The notes under the pieces: model-generated | Seen by the model: only the letters and a program-made list of their open reading frames with translations | Databases searched by the model: none | What the model was told of the DNA's origin: nothing | Shown here: positions 26,052 to 33,962 of the stretch, piece after piece | How the letters are laid out: every line of letters begins with the position of its first letter | Position numbering within the stretch: position 1 is the first letter of the stretch | Translations under genes and position numbers: made by a program | NCBI RefSeq assembly: GCF_947491795.1 | Contig: NZ_CANLKW010000002.1 | Span: 546,001 to 610,000 of the forward strand | From: an uncultured Roseobacter sp. | GTDB taxonomy: Bacteria > Pseudomonadota > Alphaproteobacteria > Rhodobacterales > Rhodobacteraceae | Length of the DNA stretch: 64,000 nucleotides | Direction: 5' to 3'

Positions 26052-27014
26052 TTAAGTGAAGTCGGGCAGCAGATCTTCTGCCAGCCGTTTGAGTGTCGTG
26101 TCGATTGGAGCGCTGTTAAAGCGCAGGTTCAGAGCCACGTGATTGATGCCGAGGGCTTCAATTTCGCGCAAATACCGGCGCAGAAATCCGGTGCCGGACT
26201 GAAAGCCCAGGTGGATGGGCCGTGCCCCGGCGTGCGGATCATCCAGAAGGTCAACGTAAAGCGACTGCATGACCGGCTTGTCCGGCTGGTCTGCCGCTTT
26301 GAGGTGCGCGCGGTATTCGGCAACTGCGCGATTTTGCGACCCCGGATCCCGCGGATATGTCATCCACCCGTCGCCGTTTCGTGCGACCCAGTCAGGCGCT
26401 TGCTGGCTGCCGCCCGTGATCAGAAGCGGCAGACGTGACCCGCTCGGTTTTGGAAGCATGTCTGTCTGGCCGGACAGGATACCCAGCGGGTTATCATGCC
26501 GCGGAAAAGGCTCCGCCATCCTGCGAATGTACGCAATACTATCCCGGAACCGGGCGCCGCGTTCAGGGTAGTTTTGCGCCATGGCCGGGTATTCTTCGGG
26601 CCGGTCACCGGAAGCGACACCGAGAAGCAACCGGCCCGCCGACAAAACGTCCGCTGTCGCCGCTGCCTTCGCAACATGCGCCGGGTGGCGCAGTGGCAGG
26701 ATAATGCTGGCGGTTCCCAGGGCAATATGTCCGGTCATCGCGCCGAGCGTGCCCAGATAGACAAATGGATCAAACATCTGTCCGGGATCCCCAAAGCCAG
26801 GCACGTTGAACGGAACATCCCGCAGCCACAACGCCTGAAATCCCAACTGTTCCGCCAGTTGAGCGATCTTTACATGCCCGCGCATTGTCGGCTCAGCACC
26901 CACCGCGTAAGCCTCCAGTGGCAGTACCAGCCCCAGACTAAGCCGACCGGGGCGAAAAACCCGGTTATAAGCTTTGTTGATCACCGGGAACTTTCCGGTT
27001 GCTGTTCTATCCAA
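26052..27014 (-). CDS. LLM class flavin-dependent oxidoreductase
   Basis: Luciferase-like TIM-barrel protein of about 320 residues that probably uses FMN or F420-like flavin. It shows LGLVLPLEAY, ALWLRDVPF, ASIILPLRHPAHVAKAAATAD, GRLLLGVASGDRPEEY and LPLLITGGSQQAPDWVARNGDGW, all family landmarks. TTG at 27014 is preferred because GGGAGG sits seven bases before it; the frame runs up to 27164 but would overlap the upstream gene. It belongs with the SDR and CmcJ/NvfI-like genes. Confidence 0.82.
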   Translation of the reverse strand: MDRTATGKFPVINKAYNRVFRPGRLSLGLVLPLEAYAVGAEPTMRGHVKIAQLAEQLGFQALWLRDVPFNVPGFGDPGQMFDPFVYLGTLGAMTGHIALGTASIILPLRHPAHVAKAAATADVLSAGRLLLGVASGDRPEEYPAMAQNYPERGARFRDSIAYIRRMAEPFPRHDNPLGILSGQTDMLPKPSGSRLPLLITGGSQQAPDWVARNGDGWMTYPRDPGSQNRAVAEYRAHLKAADQPDKPVMQSLYVDLLDDPHAGARPIHLGFQSGTGFLRRYLREIEALGINHVALNLRFNSAPIDTTLKRLAEDLLPDFT

Positions 27015-27027
27015 AACAATGCCTCCC

Positions 27028-27816
27028 TCAATACCGCACAAGCGTCCGGCTCTCGATGCTTTTGCGGATTGTCGTGACGTTCGGGTCCTCGACCATATCG
27101 AGAGCGCTGTGTGCGATTGATGGCAGACCCTGGTTGTCATAAATGTTGAAGAATACAACTTCATCCGGTGTCATCTTTGACTGATACACCCAGGCGTGCG
27201 CCGGATTTCCCACCAGCCCCATGATCTGGCCTTTTCGATCAGGGTAGATCAGGTCCAGCAGGATCCAGTCGTCAGAGGCGACACTGGAAGGGCGTACAAA
27301 GCCCAGCGGAGCGCTGTTGATCGGGTGCTCAACCGGCCGCCAGACATTGATGAACGCAAAGTGCCCACCGCTCCATTCAGCGGCTTTCTCTGTTCCGAGC
27401 AGATCGATCAGACGATGTTTGGCGCCGTCCTCGCTGTAGTCGCTGTGCACGTTGCGAGCGGGTTTCCGGATGGCTTTGGGGTCGTCGATGCGCACCGTGT
27501 GGTCGAAAACGACAACCTCCTGCACTCCCAGACGGTCCATGAGGAGCGCGGTCAGTTCCTGATCATAAAGGTCTTTCCAGCTGTCTCCGGTAAAATCACG
27601 GACCGCGCCTGGTGCTTGTGCAAATTCAACGGCGTCCCGCTCAAAGCGGACAGGTTCGGCCTCTGCACGCATGTCAGCAACTGATACGCGGGTTGGTGCA
27701 AGCTCAGGCGAGATCAGGTTGCCAGCAATGCCGCCGGCGTCCAGTTCAAAACACTGACGTTCGTCCTTGTGAACATGGTAGTTTACTGTTGCGCTCGATG
27801 TCATCGCAGAACCCAT
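27028..27816 (-). CDS. CmcJ/NvfI-like oxygenase family protein
   Basis: A 262-residue protein of the family named after CmcJ and NvfI, relatives of 2-oxoglutarate-dependent oxygenases. It carries VFDHTVRIDD, RNVHSDYSEDGA (the HxD iron ligands in HSD), INVWRPV, PLGFVRPSSV and HAWVYQSKMTPDEVVFFNIYDN, plus a late HSALDM. These match the family order. Known members act on secondary metabolites. The start is either 27816 or the ATG at 27804, neither with a clear ribosome site. First gene of the cluster, divergent from LysR. Confidence 0.78.
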   Translation of the reverse strand: MGSAMTSSATVNYHVHKDERQCFELDAGGIAGNLISPELAPTRVSVADMRAEAEPVRFERDAVEFAQAPGAVRDFTGDSWKDLYDQELTALLMDRLGVQEVVVFDHTVRIDDPKAIRKPARNVHSDYSEDGAKHRLIDLLGTEKAAEWSGGHFAFINVWRPVEHPINSAPLGFVRPSSVASDDWILLDLIYPDRKGQIMGLVGNPAHAWVYQSKMTPDEVVFFNIYDNQGLPSIAHSALDMVEDPNVTTIRKSIESRTLVRY

Positions 27817-27886
27817 TTCAGTTAAGTGTTATCTCTGCAGACTGATTTGGTTTATTCGTATACCAAAATAAATGGCTTAAAATTAC

Positions 27887-27910
27887 ATACACAATTCGGT
27901 AATTGTATAT
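27887..27910. promoter_or_regulatory. Dyad in a LysR divergent promoter
   Basis: ACAATT-CGGT-AATTGT (27891-27906) is a perfect inverted repeat extended by ATAC on the left and ATAT on the right. It lies immediately before the LysR gene start and about 75 bases from the start of the CmcJ/NvfI-like gene. T-N11-A symmetry and autorepression-type placement fit a LysR site. Role inferred. Confidence 0.6.
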
Positions 27911-27911
27911 A

Positions 27912-28835
27912 ATGAGTATGGATACAGATGGATTGCGCCTGTTCGCGCTGGCCGCCGAGCTTCTGAACATCAGTGCAGCCGGGCGCAGTCTGGGTATGGC
28001 CCCTGCGGTCGCCAGCGCAAAACTTGCCAAACTGGAACACAGTGTCGGCGCGGAATTGCTGCACCGCACAACGCGCAAAGTGTCCCTGTCTGTAGAGGGT
28101 GCGGACTTCCTGCCTTTTGCGCGAGAGATAATCGCGCAGGAAGATGCGGCCCTCACGGCCCTGGGTCAGCGATCAGCAGAAATTTCGGGCACACTTCGTT
28201 TTGCCGCACCAAGTACTTTTGCGCAGTCCTATATCGCTCCGATCCTGCCGAAATTCCTGGAGAAGCATCCGGGTCTAATCCTTGATCTGCGCCTTTCGGA
28301 CGTTCAGTTTGATCTGATCGAAGGCAGCTTTGATCTGGCGCTTCGGAATGCGCCGCTCCCTGATACCAGCCTGAAAGGCCGCAAACTCGCGGACGATACG
28401 CGTATTCTGTGCGCTGCTCCTGACTATCTGGAAGCCCACGGGGAACCGCAGAAACCAGAGGACCTGGTCGCCCACAAACTGATCGCTTTTCGTGATCTTC
28501 GCCCCAGGCAGCTGAAAACCGTACACGGCAACTCAGGGGTCTATTATCCGGGAGCAGCACAGAGCCAGCTGATCATGGATGACGGCCTGAGCCAGAAAAA
28601 CGCAACACTGGCGGGCGCGGGTATTTCGCTGAATGCGCTTTGGAGTGTTCATGGGGAATTGGCGTCAGGTCGGCTGAAACGGGTTCTTCCGGATCATGAG
28701 GGCGCAGAAGAGAACGTGCTTTGGCTGATTTACCCGAAATCAAACGTGCTCTCGCCAAAGGTCCGCTTGTTCATGGACTTCCTGATTGCAGAGATCGGGA
28801 AGAAACCTCCCTGGCTGCATCCGGTCGGGCAGTGA
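27912..28835 (+). CDS. LysR family transcriptional regulator
   Basis: A 307-residue LysR protein with winged helix LRLFALAAELLNISAAGRSLGMAPAVASAKLAKLEHSVGAELLHRTTRK and an effector domain from about residue 90 (FDLALRNAPLPDTSLKGRKLADDTRILCAAPDYLEAHG). ATG at 27912 or 27918 is more likely than the TTG at 27903. No ribosome site is visible, so translation may be leaderless. It is divergent from the CmcJ/NvfI-LLM-SDR cluster and probably controls it through the dyad overlapping its own promoter. Confidence 0.88.
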   Translation: MSMDTDGLRLFALAAELLNISAAGRSLGMAPAVASAKLAKLEHSVGAELLHRTTRKVSLSVEGADFLPFAREIIAQEDAALTALGQRSAEISGTLRFAAPSTFAQSYIAPILPKFLEKHPGLILDLRLSDVQFDLIEGSFDLALRNAPLPDTSLKGRKLADDTRILCAAPDYLEAHGEPQKPEDLVAHKLIAFRDLRPRQLKTVHGNSGVYYPGAAQSQLIMDDGLSQKNATLAGAGISLNALWSVHGELASGRLKRVLPDHEGAEENVLWLIYPKSNVLSPKVRLFMDFLIAEIGKKPPWLHPVGQ

Positions 28836-28912
28836 GGCGCCCGCGTTGGCAACCAGACTTGTGTGATCAGTCAGGCGGGGGGGGCGCATTCACACGAAAA
28901 TGCGGCCATGAC

Positions 28913-28929
28913 TTGTTTCGTGGAAACAA
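28913..28929. promoter_or_regulatory. Palindrome upstream of the lipase gene
   Basis: TTGTTTC-GTG-GAAACAA is a perfect 7-3-7 inverted repeat about 80 bases before the lipase-fusion gene. A further GGTTGTTTCGGA at 28958-28969 repeats one half. This could be an operator for the lipase-protease pair or a terminator for the preceding LysR gene; there is no T-run. Structure seen directly. Confidence 0.45.
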
Positions 28930-28977
28930 CCGGCCGTGTCGTCTATACTCATCGAAAGGTTGTTTCGGAGCGCCGCC

Positions 28978-29010
28978 ATGCCTGCAAACTCTGTACGCTT
29001 AGCTGAATGA
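28978..29010 (+). CDS. Possible 10-residue leader peptide
   Basis: ATG at 28978 opens MPANSVRLAE and stops at TGA 29008-29010, overlapping the ATG of the lipase gene (ATGA). GGAG lies eight bases before this ATG, while the lipase start has no ribosome site of its own. A coupled leader would explain how the lipase gene is translated. Inference from layout only. Confidence 0.3.
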   Translation: MPANSVRLAE

Positions 29011-31070
29011 GCCGGGCCAAGCTCGAACTGGCTTTCAATCCGCAAAACGGGCTGGACTATGACACGGAACGCGCGCGTTTGCTCGGCCGGATATCTGAGC
29101 TTGTGTACCCCCTCAGTGACGCGGAAAAAGAGGCCTCGCGCGATCTGAAAACGCAGACGCTGGCCATTCGCCAGTCCTTTCTGCAGCGCATATCCGGCTG
29201 GTCGTTTCTGAACCGGCGAAACGAGACAATAAAAAACTCGATTGAAAACAGCATCCCGGTTCTGAGCCGCAGGCTCGCATCGGTCGAGGCGGCACGCGTA
29301 GAGCGCGATCTGCGGGCGATGGGTTTTGACCGGGTCCATTTTATGTCTGGCTTTGGGACGCAGTGCATTATTGCCGGTACGGACGAAATACTGGTTGTCA
29401 GTTTTCGCGGCACGGAACCCGACAGGCTGCTGGATATTCTTGCTGATCTTCTGGCGCTGCCGCTGATGGCCTGGAATGTCCCCGGTCGGCTGCACACCGG
29501 TTTCTGGCAGGCACTGCGCGAGGTCTGGCTGGATCCTGGAATGCCCATGCTGGTGTGGCCTGATCCGGACGACAGCGAAGCATCACAGGGGCTGAGTGAA
29601 GTGCTCGGACAGTTCCGCCGGTCTGCGCCATCTGCCCCTGTCTGGATATGCGGACACAGTCTGGGCGGCGCGCTGGCGACGCTTGCAGCGGCGCGTCTGG
29701 TTGCAGATGGTACTCTGGACGCAGATGACATCGCCGGTGTCTACACATTCGGGCAGCCACGCGTCGGTGACGCTGATTTTGCCGGGAGCTATCCGCTGGC
29801 TGAGCGCCATTTCAGGATGGTCAACCGCAACGATATTGTCACCCGCGTGCCGCCCGAAGGTTTGTCGCTGCTCGACACAGCAGCAGGTATGGTCCTTGAG
29901 CGGCCTGATGGAAAAGACCGCCCAAACTGGATGTCCCGATTTTGCTACCGTCATGTTGGCAGAGCCGTCTATCTGGATGGCGGGAATGCCCCGGTGTGCG
30001 ACCCGTCAGCACTTTCTCTGCTGAGCCTACAGGCGCGTGCCCGCTGGGCCGCGTTGGTACAAAAAGGCCCTCTGAGCAGCAGAATATTCTCTGGCATCGG
30101 CGATCACTCAATGTCACAGTACAACCATTCAATGAATCCTGATTTAAACAGTACACGCGTGACGGGCACACAAAATACTGATCCAAAAGGAAATTCGACG
30201 ATTTCTGCTTCTGAAAATTCCGAAAAAGACGCGGCGCGCGCCGGTCTTATGGTGTCGCTTTTCAGCAGCGCGGGCGCGGGGCTGCTGCTGGGTTATCTGG
30301 TTGGCATGGCCGTCTCCGAAGTCGTCGGGTTGCTGGTCGGGGCACTCGCAACCGGGCTGGCGGCATTGCTTGGTCTCAATGACAAACACTTCACCGTCAC
30401 CAAAGGAGTGCGGATCGGCACCTTTTGTTTCACGGCCATTCTGGGCGCTCTGAGCGGCACCTATCTGCGGACACACCAGGTTCTGTCGCCAGAGACGGAG
30501 GTCCGGACACTGGCCGAGGCCAAGGCCGAGTACGAGGCGCTGGGTCTGGATGAGGGGACGGTGAAGACACTCCTCGCGAACCTGATAAATGCCGAGAACA
30601 AGGCCACTGCTGCGCTGGCGCAGAATGAAACGCTGCAAAAGGCGAAAACGACAGCGCATTTCAGTGGTGGCGTTGCGCTGAATACCTGTGAGCAGCTGCG
30701 CACACCCTTTGACAAGACACTCGCGCCCGAAGCCGCGATTAACAACTTCAAGAACGAAGGGGGAGAGGGCTGGGCCGATTTTGCCGCTCTGGTCGAAGAC
30801 GATATCGAAGGTGCCGATCGCAAAGAGGTACTGTTTATTGCCCGCGACACGATGTGTGCGGGGGACGAGGCATTCGCGCTGTCTGCCACAGTGTGCGATG
30901 CTCTCACCGGCGCGGATAAACTCAGCTCTGTCGATGCCTACAAAACGGCTCTGAGCAGCGCGGAGAATATGCAGCCGGTCCTTACCCGTGTCGCGGCTTT
31001 ACAGAACAAAGAAAACCAGGCGCCGGCGCTGGCGTTACTGACCGGATTGTATTGCACATCAACTGATTAA
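29007..31070 (+). CDS. Class 3 lipase domain fused to three membrane helices and a Cys-containing tail
   Basis: A 687-residue protein. Residues about 110-330 form a class 3 lipase domain with VVSFRGTE (131-137), GHSLGGALA (Ser218), YTFGQPRVGD, NRNDIVTRVP (Asp276) and YRHVG (His316), so the catalytic triad is complete. There is no signal peptide. After a low-complexity Asn/Ser/Thr linker (370-405) come three hydrophobic segments (about 412-436, 438-457, 469-488). A helical tail follows (490-687) with cysteines at 561, 617, 630 and 683. Three crossings would leave the lipase in the cytosol and the tail in the periplasm. The protease gene starts 17 bases on. The family of the tail was not recognised. 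Confidence 0.8.
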   Translation: MSRAKLELAFNPQNGLDYDTERARLLGRISELVYPLSDAEKEASRDLKTQTLAIRQSFLQRISGWSFLNRRNETIKNSIENSIPVLSRRLASVEAARVERDLRAMGFDRVHFMSGFGTQCIIAGTDEILVVSFRGTEPDRLLDILADLLALPLMAWNVPGRLHTGFWQALREVWLDPGMPMLVWPDPDDSEASQGLSEVLGQFRRSAPSAPVWICGHSLGGALATLAAARLVADGTLDADDIAGVYTFGQPRVGDADFAGSYPLAERHFRMVNRNDIVTRVPPEGLSLLDTAAGMVLERPDGKDRPNWMSRFCYRHVGRAVYLDGGNAPVCDPSALSLLSLQARARWAALVQKGPLSSRIFSGIGDHSMSQYNHSMNPDLNSTRVTGTQNTDPKGNSTISASENSEKDAARAGLMVSLFSSAGAGLLLGYLVGMAVSEVVGLLVGALATGLAALLGLNDKHFTVTKGVRIGTFCFTAILGALSGTYLRTHQVLSPETEVRTLAEAKAEYEALGLDEGTVKTLLANLINAENKATAALAQNETLQKAKTTAHFSGGVALNTCEQLRTPFDKTLAPEAAINNFKNEGGEGWADFAALVEDDIEGADRKEVLFIARDTMCAGDEAFALSATVCDALTGADKLSSVDAYKTALSSAENMQPVLTRVAALQNKENQAPALALLTGLYCTSTD

Positions 31071-31087
31071 CCGGATTGGAGATTTTG

Positions 31088-32656
31088 ATGCCTTTTCCTG
31101 TTTTAAAAATCGTCCGCAGGTGTTTTTCGCGCCCGGCTATCGGGGCGATGGCCGCCACTTTCCTCTCTATGCCGGGTCTGGCCCTGGCGCAGTTTAACCC
31201 CGGACAGGTTGAAAGTTCGGTGGTGCGCGTTGTGGTTGGTGCAGGTACCGAGAACGCACGGGCAGCCAGCGGCTTTGTCTGGAACGACGACGGTTTCGTC
31301 GTAACCACACTGCATGCGGTGCCCGGTGGACTGGACATCCTGGTAAAATGCCGCGGAGAGAGCTTTCCCGCCACAGTCGCAGGCGTGCTGAAAGAAGCCG
31401 ATCTGATCGCGTTACAAACCGGCCCGATGCCAAACTGTGCGCCGCTGAGCGAACAGATCAAATCGACAACCCCGCCCAGCCCAGGAGACCGGCTCCATAC
31501 ACTGGGGCATCACGAAAGTTCGCAATCCAAGACGTCGCGGTCGATGGAAAAAGGCTACGCCGACCCCGAAATACTGCGTTATCTGACTTCGGGGCCAACG
31601 CGGGACATGCTGGCCCAGTTCAATATCCCCAGTCTTGATCTTGAGATTTTCTACGTGCAAGGCGGGCTGCTGCCGGGGTATTCCGGCGCGCCTGTTTTCG
31701 ATTCTGCGAACCGGCTGATCGGGATTGTGGATGGCGGGCTTAACAAAGGAACGTCCAACTACAACTGGGTTATCCCTGCGTCCAACATCGAAAAGCTGAT
31801 GCAGAAAGTGGCTGCTTCAGAAACAACCATCCCGCCGGAAGTTGCACAGATTCAGGGCATTCTTTTCTCGTCTCCAAGTGCTGATGAAAGCGCCGGAACC
31901 GTTGTTGAATTCACCGAGCACAATCGGGATTTCCGCTTTGTGCTGTCGAAAACGGCGTCGCTGGCGGATCTTCTGGTAACGGCCGATGATCCTGAGGGTG
32001 TCGAGATTTTTCTTGAGGACTACAGACTGGCGGCCGGGGTAGAGGACGATGTCTACGAGGAGATGATCCAGCAACTGCAGTTCGATATCTACGAGGACGA
32101 GTACCAGCAACTTATCATTGCTGTGCCTGCTGGTCAGCCCTTGACCTACGAGGAACTGGATCCGGAGGGAAACCCGGGGATATCTGCGCTGTTGTCATCA
32201 TCTCAGGGTCTCACGGCCAGTCTGCTGACGTTCGAAGTTTTGCCAGAGGGGGATATCCCATCGGGAATTTTGTCTCTGTCCGGATACGAGTGGTATGGCG
32301 TTGACGATCCGGCGTTCTTTGACAAGGTCGTTGACGGCCTGATCGAAGATTGCAAGGCCATGGAGGATACCTGCGACGAACATATGGCAGTTGAGATCCC
32401 CTTTGACGATCCCGGCGTCAAGGTGGTGAAAGCTGGCCTGCGGCGGGTCACCGGCGGTCCCGATGTATACGATGCCTACGACTATTTCAGTTTCGCCGTC
32501 GACGGAGAGTTCATCTTTAAATCCACAGTGACGATTTTTCCGTTCTTCGATGACCCTGATCGTTGCGAGGGAGCAATCACCTGTCCGTCTGATCCCGACC
32601 TGGCGCTGGAGCAATACACCCAGCTTCTGGCCGTACATCTGACGACTTTCCGTTAA
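31088..32656 (+). CDS. Exported trypsin-like serine protease with C-terminal extension
   Basis: A 522-residue protein with a signal peptide (cleavage after ALA, residue 34). Residues about 38-240 are a trypsin-like fold: VVTTLHAVPG with His76, KEADLIAL with Asp105, and GYSGAPVFD with Ser199, where GAP replaces the usual GGP. The remaining 280 residues are acidic and not recognised; a stretch near 300-345 is rich in Glu, Asp and Tyr. ATG 31088 has GGAG six bases upstream and is preferred to TTG 31076. It follows the lipase-fusion gene by 17 bases, so the two are an operon. Confidence 0.82.
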   Translation: MPFPVLKIVRRCFSRPAIGAMAATFLSMPGLALAQFNPGQVESSVVRVVVGAGTENARAASGFVWNDDGFVVTTLHAVPGGLDILVKCRGESFPATVAGVLKEADLIALQTGPMPNCAPLSEQIKSTTPPSPGDRLHTLGHHESSQSKTSRSMEKGYADPEILRYLTSGPTRDMLAQFNIPSLDLEIFYVQGGLLPGYSGAPVFDSANRLIGIVDGGLNKGTSNYNWVIPASNIEKLMQKVAASETTIPPEVAQIQGILFSSPSADESAGTVVEFTEHNRDFRFVLSKTASLADLLVTADDPEGVEIFLEDYRLAAGVEDDVYEEMIQQLQFDIYEDEYQQLIIAVPAGQPLTYEELDPEGNPGISALLSSSQGLTASLLTFEVLPEGDIPSGILSLSGYEWYGVDDPAFFDKVVDGLIEDCKAMEDTCDEHMAVEIPFDDPGVKVVKAGLRRVTGGPDVYDAYDYFSFAVDGEFIFKSTVTIFPFFDDPDRCEGAITCPSDPDLALEQYTQLLAVHLTTFR

Positions 32657-32657
32657 G

Positions 32658-32697
32658 GTGCGCGCACTGGGGTGACCGACACCACCCCGGGCGCACT
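32658..32697 (+). terminator. Stem-loop after the protease gene
   Basis: GGGGTG (32669-32674) pairs with CACCCC (32683-32688), and an outer GTGCG (32658-32662) pairs with CGCAC (32692-32696). There is no real T-run (TGTTCG follows). It lies directly after the stop codon and probably ends the lipase-protease transcript. Confidence 0.45.
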
Positions 32698-32793
32698 GTT
32701 CGCGTTCGGTTGCGCGCAGGGTACGTCTTGTCTCTGTCATCCTGCCCGGACAATATGTGCTGTCAGACATCTTTCGCTACGCCGGGGACAGAC

Positions 32794-33183
32794 ATGCAGA
32801 TTGACAAACTGGATCACGTAAACCTGCGCACATCGCAGCTGGATCGGATGGTGAAATGGTACACGGAAATTCTGGGGCTGAACGCTGGCTACCGGCCCGC
32901 TTTTCCGTTTCCGGGGGCCTGGCTTTACGCGGGTGACACGGTGGTAATTCATCTGGTGGGCGTTTCAGATGAAGCGGGTGCCGGATCAGAAGGCGCGCTG
33001 AAAATGGAGCACTTTGCCTTTCGCGCCAGGGGTGCAGCAAAGTTCGAAGCCACACTAAAAGCGCACGGCGAAACCTATCGGCGTACGGACATCAGCGAAA
33101 TCAACACGGCCGCGTTCAATGTCTGGGATCCGGATGGAAACCATATTCATGTGGATTTCTACACCGACGAAACCACCGATTAA
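32794..33183 (+). CDS. VOC family protein
   Basis: A 129-residue protein of the vicinal oxygen chelate fold with two beta-alpha-beta-beta-beta modules: LDHVNLRTSQLDRMVKWYTEILGLNAG, MEHFAFRARG and FNVWDPDGNHIHVDFY. Metal-ligand positions His8, His near 76 (MEHFAF) and the late Glu/Asp are plausible, but the late ligand is shifted (HVDFY). The ATG at 32794 is the family start; the frame is open to 32710. Its stop codon shares TTAA with the convergent pxpA stop. Substrate unknown. Confidence 0.82.
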   Translation: MQIDKLDHVNLRTSQLDRMVKWYTEILGLNAGYRPAFPFPGAWLYAGDTVVIHLVGVSDEAGAGSEGALKMEHFAFRARGAAKFEATLKAHGETYRRTDISEINTAAFNVWDPDGNHIHVDFYTDETTD

Positions 33184-33950
33184 TCCCTGCGGCCCTCCAG
33201 TGTCTCAACGGTAATGCCCGCATTCTCCAGTGTCTTGCGGACGGAAGCCGCGATCTGGACGGCTTCGGGAGTATCTCCATGACAGCAGATCGTGTCGATG
33301 CTGGTTTCAATACGCTTGCCAGACTCTGTAATGATCGCACCGGCCTGAACCATGTCGACCATGCGCTGTCCGGCAAGACCGGCGTCATGGATTACAGCAC
33401 CGGGCAGGCTGCGATCCACGAGAGTTGCGTCATCGTTATAGGCCCGGTCTGCAAAAATCTCGCCCGCCCAGGCACAGCCCAGATCCCGTACCGCTGCTTC
33501 CTGTGCTGTGGCACAGAGGACCATCACGATCAGGTCCGGATCGACGGACAACGCCGCCTCATAACAGTCCCGCGCCAGGCTCTCGTCCTCTGACGTCATA
33601 TTCCCCAGCGCGCCGTGCAGTTTGACGTGCCGCACGCTGGCACCCAGCGCGCGTGCCATTCCAATCGACGCGCCCACCTGGCAGCGGATAGAGTTCTGCA
33701 GGCTGGCACGCGGTACGGTCATGCGGCGGCGTCCAAAACCCTGCAGGTCGGAAAAGCCGGGATGGGCACCGATGCCAACGCCATTTTCCAGCGCCATTTT
33801 CATGGTTGCGGACATCACATCCGGATCCCCCGCATGGGCGCCGCAGGCCACATTTGCCGAGGTGACTGTTTTGAGCAGGGCGGCGTCGTCCCCCATTTTC
33901 CAGGGGCCAAAGCTTTCACCCATGTCGGCGTTAATATCTACCCGTGTCAT
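33180..33950 (-). CDS. pxpA: 5-oxoprolinase subunit A
   Basis: LamB/YcsF-family subunit of the ATP-dependent 5-oxoprolinase PxpABC, which opens 5-oxoproline to L-glutamate. The 256 residues begin VDINADMGESFGPWKMGDD and contain ANVACGAHAGDP, GVGIGAHPGFSDLQGFGRR and VRHVKLHGALGN, all family signatures. It is the last gene of the eight-gene minus-strand operon, 12 bases after pxpC. Confidence 0.93.
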   Translation of the reverse strand: MTRVDINADMGESFGPWKMGDDAALLKTVTSANVACGAHAGDPDVMSATMKMALENGVGIGAHPGFSDLQGFGRRRMTVPRASLQNSIRCQVGASIGMARALGASVRHVKLHGALGNMTSEDESLARDCYEAALSVDPDLIVMVLCATAQEAAVRDLGCAWAGEIFADRAYNDDATLVDRSLPGAVIHDAGLAGQRMVDMVQAGAIITESGKRIETSIDTICCHGDTPEAVQIAASVRKTLENAGITVETLEGRRD

Positions 33951-33962
33951 CCGCTGTCTCCT

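Noticed and set aside
29007..31070. Ordinary secreted triacylglycerol lipase
   Set aside because: No signal peptide precedes the lipase domain, and the three central helices and long tail do not fit a simple secreted enzyme.
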